Source: Companilactobacillus farciminis KCTC 3681 = DSM 20184
Lineage (GTDB): Bacteria > Bacillota > Bacilli > Lactobacillales > Lactobacillaceae
Reading direction: 5' to 3'
Length of the DNA stretch: 64,000 nt
Assembly (NCBI RefSeq): GCF_002706745.1
Contig: NZ_CP017702.1
Span: 1,054,001-1,118,000 of the forward strand
The notes under the pieces are model-generated. The model was not told the DNA's origin. It did no database searches and saw only the letters and a list, made by a program, of their open reading frames with translations. Positions 59,481 to 64,000 of this stretch are shown piece after piece; the stretch's first letter is position 1, and each line of letters begins with the position of its first letter. The position numbers were made by a program, and so were the translations under genes.

Positions 59481-62400
59481 ATGCCATTAAAATCATTAAC
59501 GATCAATGGGTTTAAATCATTTGCTGATAAGACGAAGATTGATTTCACAAGCGGAATCACTGGTATCGTTGGACCCAACGGGAGTGGAAAATCAAATATT
59601 ACTGAAGCCATACGTTGGGTAATGGGTGAACAATCAGCGAAGAGTTTACGTGGAGACAAAATGGTCGATGTGATTTTTGCTGGAAGTGCGACTCGTCCTC
59701 AAATGAATCGTGCGGAAGTAATTTTAGAATTTGATAATCGCAATAAAGAATTAAAAACGACTCAAGATGAGGTCGTAATTTGTCGTCGCCTCTTCAGAAA
59801 TGGCGATACGGAATTTTTAATCAATAATAAAGCTTGTCGTTTGCGTGATATTACTGAATTGTTCATGGATTCAGGAATGGGTAAACAATCATTTTCTGTT
59901 ATTTCTCAAGGTCGAGTTGAAGCTATCTTTAACAGTAAACCAGTGGAAAGACGTAGCATTATTGAAGAATCAGCCGGTGTTTCCTTGTTTAAGCAAAAGA
60001 AGCAACAAGCTGAAAATAAATTATCCGATACGACTGACAATTTGCATCGTGTTTCTGATATCGTTTCGGAATTGTCAAAGCAAGTTGAACCATTGAAGAA
60101 ACAAGCTAGTATTGCTCGTGATTACAAGGAACAGAAGAGTAAGTACGATGATATTTATCAAAAAATCTTAACGATTGAAATCAGAGATTTATCGAATCAA
60201 AAACGTCAGATCGATAAGGAATTGCGAGAAGTTAAAGCTAGTTTGCAAAATATCTCGCAACAAGTCACTCAAGCTAATCAACAAGTTGAAGACAATAACC
60301 AAGCTGTCAGAACTTTGACAAATCAGTTGGATGAAAAGCAAGCTAAATTAGTTGAAGTAACCAAGACCTTAGAAATTTACAATAGTAAAATTGCTGTTGC
60401 TGACGAGAGAACTGGTTTCAATTCAACAACTAAGTTAACTTTGACGAATCAATTGCAATCTGTTGAAGATCAAAAAGTTAAAAATGATGCTAAGCTAGTT
60501 GAGTCGAATCAAAAACTAGCTCAATGTCTAGAAAAGATCACTGACTTTGAAAAGAAGTTAAAAGATTTACAACAGTTGAAACAAAAGACGCCAGCTGATA
60601 TTAAAGATAATATTGATCAGTTGAGAACAGACTATGTCAATCTTTTACAAGACCAAGTGACGAATAACAATGAGCAGAAGTTCTCACAAAGACAACTAGA
60701 ACGAATCAATGCAGGGATTTCTGAACAAAATTCTCAACTTAAAGAGGTAACGACTAATTTAGATGGTTACAAAAAGAGTCATCAAAAGATCGATGCCGAG
60801 ATTAAACAACTAATTGATGACAATCAAGCACTTTTAACACGTAATCAAGAATTAGAGAAATCGATTCAAGAGATTACTGAAACAGGTAAGAACGAGAATA
60901 ACAATTATTTGAAGATTTTGGAAAACTTGCAAGAGATCAAAGCTCGTAAAAGAGTGCTTGAAAACATGGAACAGGAACATGCCGGTTTCTTTGAAGGTGC
61001 TAAAAATGTTTTGAATAATAAAGCACGTCTTTCTGGAATCGTTGGTGCTGTCGCAGAACTTATTTCTGTACCTCAAGCTTACCAATTGGCGATTCAAACT
61101 GTTGTTGGCAATCAATTGCAATCGATCGTAACTGAAGACGAAATGGCGGCCAAAAAAGCTATTGGCTATTTGCGTCAAAGTCGTGGCGGTCGGGCAACTT
61201 TCTTGCCACTTAATATTATTCAAGCTAGAAACATCAACACTAATGATTTGAACAAAGCTAAAAGGGTCACAGGTTTTGTTGGAGTCGCTAGTGATTTAGT
61301 GACCTATGATGAGAAAGTAAAAAATATTGTTAAGAATATTTTGGGTAATTTGTTAGTTGCCAAAAATATTGATGATGCGACAAATATTTCATCAGCGGTT
61401 AACCGTAAGTTCCGTGTAGTTACATTGGATGGAAATGTTGTAAATGCTGGTGGTTCCTTGACTGGTGGTCAACAACGCAAGGTTAATTCCAGTATTTTGA
61501 GTCGAAAAGATGAATTGACTGATTTAACAAAACAGCTTTCTAAACAAGAATTATTGATGGATCAAAAACAAGCCTTAGTTCAAGATTTGAGAAATCAATT
61601 GATTCAATTTAACGCTGAAAAGAAACGTATCGATGAAAAACTCGCTAATTTCAATCAAGCTAAGAATAAATTTGAAAATGAAATGTCGACTTCGCAAAGT
61701 GAAGAAAAGCACTTTAGTGAACGTTTAGATGTTATCAAATACAATTTGAGTAAGAATCAAGAAGAGCAGACTCAGATAAATCAAAATTTGGCTACTCAAA
61801 AAGCTGCTGCAAAAAAGATTCAACAAGAAATCACTGCCACTCAACAAGAAATCGACCAAAAGCAAAAGTTGTTGACTGACTTTGATACGCAGCTCAATAC
61901 GATCAATCACCAAGAACAAGAATTGCAGACTAAATTGGCAGTTATCAAAAACAATCATGCCAACGAATCTGATCAAAATAGCTACTTAAAGGAATCAATT
62001 TCTCAAGCTACAAAGCAAATTGAACAATTACGCAACAAGTTAAATGATCTTGATTCAGAAAAGAGTCAGTTAGACTTAAGCAATACTGAGGTCAAGAATC
62101 GTATCAAAGAATGTCAGACTGAAATTAATGATCTGCAAGACGTTGTAGCTAAGTTAAAAGCTGAGCGTGAGAAGCAACAAGCACTATCTAGTGAATTGAA
62201 TTCAAAAGCTCAACGTAATTTTGACTTGCAAAAAGCTGCCGCTGACCAGCAAGAATCACTGGCTATCCAAAATACAAAATTGTCCAATCAAATCGACAGT
62301 CGTCTGGATACATTGTCACAAGATTATCAATTGACTTATGAGGCGTCACTACAAGAACTAAAACGTGGTGATTATGATCCTGAGGCTTTGAAGAAAGAAG

Positions 62401-63026
62401 CACGCTTGCTCAAGATGGGAATTGAAGAATTGGGAACGGTCAATTTATCAGCTATTGATGACTATGACAAGGTCAAAGATCGTTACGAATTCTTAACGCA
62501 ACAACAAAATGACCTTTTACAAGCTAGAAGTCAATTGTTAGATACGATGTCAGAAATGGATAAAGAAGTAACGACGAGATTTAAGAAGACTTTTGATGAG
62601 GTGTCAGAAGCCTTTGAAGAGATTTTCCCAGAAATGTTTGCTGGTGGTCGTGCTAAACTAGTCCTAACTGAGCCGGATAATTTGTTAGAGTCAGGAATCG
62701 AAATCATTGCTCAACCACCCGGGAAGAAATTCCAACGTTTGAGCCTTTTGTCTGGTGGGGAAAAAGCTTTGACAGCAATTACTTTGCTCTTTGCAATTAT
62801 TAAAGCTAAACCAGTGCCATTCTGTATCTTAGATGAGGTTGAAGCGTCACTTGATGATGCCAATGTCTATCGATTTGCCAATTATCTAAATCAATATGAT
62901 GACAACACTGAATTCATCGTCATTACTCACCGTAAAGGAACTATGATGAACGTTAACCGTTTGTATGGTGTAACTATGGAAGAATCCGGTGTTTCCAGAA
63001 TGTTGTCAGTTAAAGTTAAAGAATAG
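59481..63026 (+). CDS. smc: Chromosome partition protein Smc
   Basis: Smc forms the ATP-driven ring that organises and separates chromosomes with ScpA and ScpB. The 1181-residue protein has Walker A VGPNGSGKSNITEAIRWVMG (about 30-49), two long coiled coils, and the hinge (about 510-640, with GGRATFLPL and GGSLTGGQ). The signature LSGGEKALTAITLLFA and Walker B ILDEVEASLDDANVY follow. The length is normal and the frame is intact. It lies 10 bp after rnc, with ftsY following. Confidence 0.97.
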   Translation: MPLKSLTINGFKSFADKTKIDFTSGITGIVGPNGSGKSNITEAIRWVMGEQSAKSLRGDKMVDVIFAGSATRPQMNRAEVILEFDNRNKELKTTQDEVVICRRLFRNGDTEFLINNKACRLRDITELFMDSGMGKQSFSVISQGRVEAIFNSKPVERRSIIEESAGVSLFKQKKQQAENKLSDTTDNLHRVSDIVSELSKQVEPLKKQASIARDYKEQKSKYDDIYQKILTIEIRDLSNQKRQIDKELREVKASLQNISQQVTQANQQVEDNNQAVRTLTNQLDEKQAKLVEVTKTLEIYNSKIAVADERTGFNSTTKLTLTNQLQSVEDQKVKNDAKLVESNQKLAQCLEKITDFEKKLKDLQQLKQKTPADIKDNIDQLRTDYVNLLQDQVTNNNEQKFSQRQLERINAGISEQNSQLKEVTTNLDGYKKSHQKIDAEIKQLIDDNQALLTRNQELEKSIQEITETGKNENNNYLKILENLQEIKARKRVLENMEQEHAGFFEGAKNVLNNKARLSGIVGAVAELISVPQAYQLAIQTVVGNQLQSIVTEDEMAAKKAIGYLRQSRGGRATFLPLNIIQARNINTNDLNKAKRVTGFVGVASDLVTYDEKVKNIVKNILGNLLVAKNIDDATNISSAVNRKFRVVTLDGNVVNAGGSLTGGQQRKVNSSILSRKDELTDLTKQLSKQELLMDQKQALVQDLRNQLIQFNAEKKRIDEKLANFNQAKNKFENEMSTSQSEEKHFSERLDVIKYNLSKNQEEQTQINQNLATQKAAAKKIQQEITATQQEIDQKQKLLTDFDTQLNTINHQEQELQTKLAVIKNNHANESDQNSYLKESISQATKQIEQLRNKLNDLDSEKSQLDLSNTEVKNRIKECQTEINDLQDVVAKLKAEREKQQALSSELNSKAQRNFDLQKAAADQQESLAIQNTKLSNQIDSRLDTLSQDYQLTYEASLQELKRGDYDPEALKKEARLLKMGIEELGTVNLSAIDDYDKVKDRYEFLTQQQNDLLQARSQLLDTMSEMDKEVTTRFKKTFDEVSEAFEEIFPEMFAGGRAKLVLTEPDNLLESGIEIIAQPPGKKFQRLSLLSGGEKALTAITLLFAIIKAKPVPFCILDEVEASLDDANVYRFANYLNQYDDNTEFIVITHRKGTMMNVNRLYGVTMEESGVSRMLSVKVKE

Positions 63027-63035
63027 GAGAGAATA

Positions 63036-64000
63036 ATGGGATTATTTGATCGAATTAAAAAAGCCTTTACCGGCAAAGATGATTCTGAAGAAAAAGAATT
63101 AGAGAAAAAATCTTCAGAACAAGCCCCTGAATCTGACCAAAATTCAAAACCAGAACCAGCTTCTCCTGAAGAAAAAGAGTCCACACCAGAAGCTCAACCA
63201 GAGGAAGCTACTGAAGATGAATCAACAGTTGAAGAAAAGCCAGAACCAGCAGAGCCTACTGTTGAAGAACCTGAATCAAAAACGGTAGAACCAGAGCCGG
63301 AATCTGAAACTAAACCTGAGAATTCTTCTGAAACCGTTAAAGAAGAGCCAGAAAACACTCCTGAAGAATCAGCTCCAGAAGAAGTTTCTGAATCGGATGA
63401 AGAAACTGAAGAAGAAACTACTGAGCCAGTTGCTGAAGAATCTAAAGAAACTGAAGAGCCTAAAGAATCCGAAGAAACTGAAAAGCCAAAGGATGATGTC
63501 AAAGAGTATGACGAAGGCTTGAAGAAGAGTCGTAACTCCTTTAGTTCTCGTTTGAATCATTTCCTAGCTAACTTTAGAAGTGTCGATGAGGATTTCTTTG
63601 ATGATTTGGAAGAATTGTTGATTGAGTCTGATGTTGGCTATGAAACAGCTATGCGTATTTCTGATGAATTGCGTGAAGAAGTTAAGTTGGAAAATGCCAA
63701 GAAAAAATCTGATGTTTCTAACGTTATTGTGCGTAAATTAGTTGATATGTACGGTGAAGAAGGTAAGGACGAAGATAATGATTTGAAGTTCAGTACTGAC
63801 AAAACACCTACTATCTTCTTGTTCGTCGGTGTCAACGGTGCTGGTAAAACTACTACTATCGGAAAGCTTGCCCATCGTTACCAATCAGAAGGTAAGAAGG
63901 TCTTATTAGCTGCTGGTGATACGTTTAGAGCTGGAGCAATCGAACAATTGCAAGAATGGGGTAAACGTGTAAATGTTCCTGTTCAAGCAAGTAAAGCACA
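63036..64000 (+). CDS. ftsY: Signal recognition particle receptor FtsY (3' end beyond the window)
   Basis: FtsY docks the SRP at the membrane. The frame starts [16 protein letters not shown] after AGGAGAG and is open at the window end, with about 321 residues visible. Residues about 15-150 are a very acidic Glu/Pro/Ser-rich region. The NG domain then starts ([20 protein letters not shown]). The P-loop [20 protein letters not shown] lies at about 263-282, followed by [19 protein letters not shown]. The long acidic A-domain is common in lactobacilli. Confidence 0.96.
   Translation, partial: MGLFDRIKKAFTGKDDSEEKELEKKSSEQAPESDQNSKPEPASPEEKESTPEAQPEEATEDESTVEEKPEPAEPTVEEPESKTVEPEPESETKPENSSETVKEEPENTPEESAPEEVSESDEETEEETTEPVAEESKETEEPKESEETEKPKDDVKEYDEGLKKSRNSFSSRLNHFLANFRSVDEDFFDDLEELLIESDVGYETAMRISDELREEVKLENAKKKSDVSNVIVRKLVDMYGEEGKDEDNDLKFSTDKTPTIFLFVGVNGAGKTTTIGKLAHRYQSEGKKVLLAAGDTFRAGAIEQLQEWGKRVNVPVQASKA

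Noticed and set aside
63194..63502. Minus-strand 102-codon open frame rich in Ser
   Set aside because: It is the antisense shadow of the Glu/Pro-rich region of ftsY. Low-complexity codons on one strand give a long Ser/Val frame on the other.

Overview
The window is AT-rich low-GC Gram-positive chromosome. Gene content and order point to the Lactobacillaceae: gmk-rpoZ-priA-fmt-rsmB-stp-pknB-rsgA-rpe-thiN, rpmB/yloU-yloV-recG-plsX-acpP-rnc-smc-ftsY, rplU-prp-rpmA, T-box leaders, and a SLAP-type wall-binding domain on an amidase. A Companilactobacillus-like species is my best guess, but nothing here proves the genus. Almost all of the window is core chromosome. The only intact mobile element is one ISL3-type insertion sequence.

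Layout. 1-4.6 kb: gnd, a CsrRS/ArlRS-like two-component system and a secreted amidase. 4.58-6.05 kb: the ISL3 element with an 8-bp target duplication, inserted in the terminator between the amidase and yidC. 6-12 kb: yidC and acyP (minus), an rRNA methyltransferase, and T-box-controlled pheST. 12-21.8 kb: mltG, greA, a PBP, rpmG, 5-FCL, rhomboid, yqgQ, glcK, rhodanese, miaA, ynbB. 21.8-23.6 kb: a gene-poor stretch with a probable glnR relic, two small genes, two identical tRNA-Arg(UCU) genes and several hairpins. 23.7-27.2 kb: an esterase and two membrane proteins. 27.2-35.7 kb: the L21/L27 operon with its leader, efp, yqhY-nusB-folD-xseAB-ispA-tlyA-recN, then a minus-strand gene under two LexA-like boxes. 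36-46.7 kb: the gmk-to-thiN operon. 46.8-52.3 kb: a sulfur/methionine block (T-box, metQ, luxS, SDR, DJ-1, a Cys/Met PLP enzyme, a beta-helix protein) lying between thiN and rpmB, which are usually close in related genomes. 52.3-64 kb: rpmB, yloUV, recG, plsX-acpP, a noncoding structured region, rnc-smc-ftsY (ftsY cut by the window end).

The most unusual signal is in the acpP-rnc gap (58.2-58.66 kb). Two roughly 170-nt elements lie in inverted orientation. They share short conserved blocks at almost identical spacing, but their helices differ in sequence and still pair: at least nine positions change on both strands, and an A-A mismatch is kept at the same place. That is what a selected RNA (or folded DNA) structure looks like, and I do not recognise the family. 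Other points of interest are the SOS-like promoter beside recN, the decayed glnR behind ynbB, the row of hairpins between the methionine T-box and metQ, and several very short ORFs with strong ribosome binding sites.
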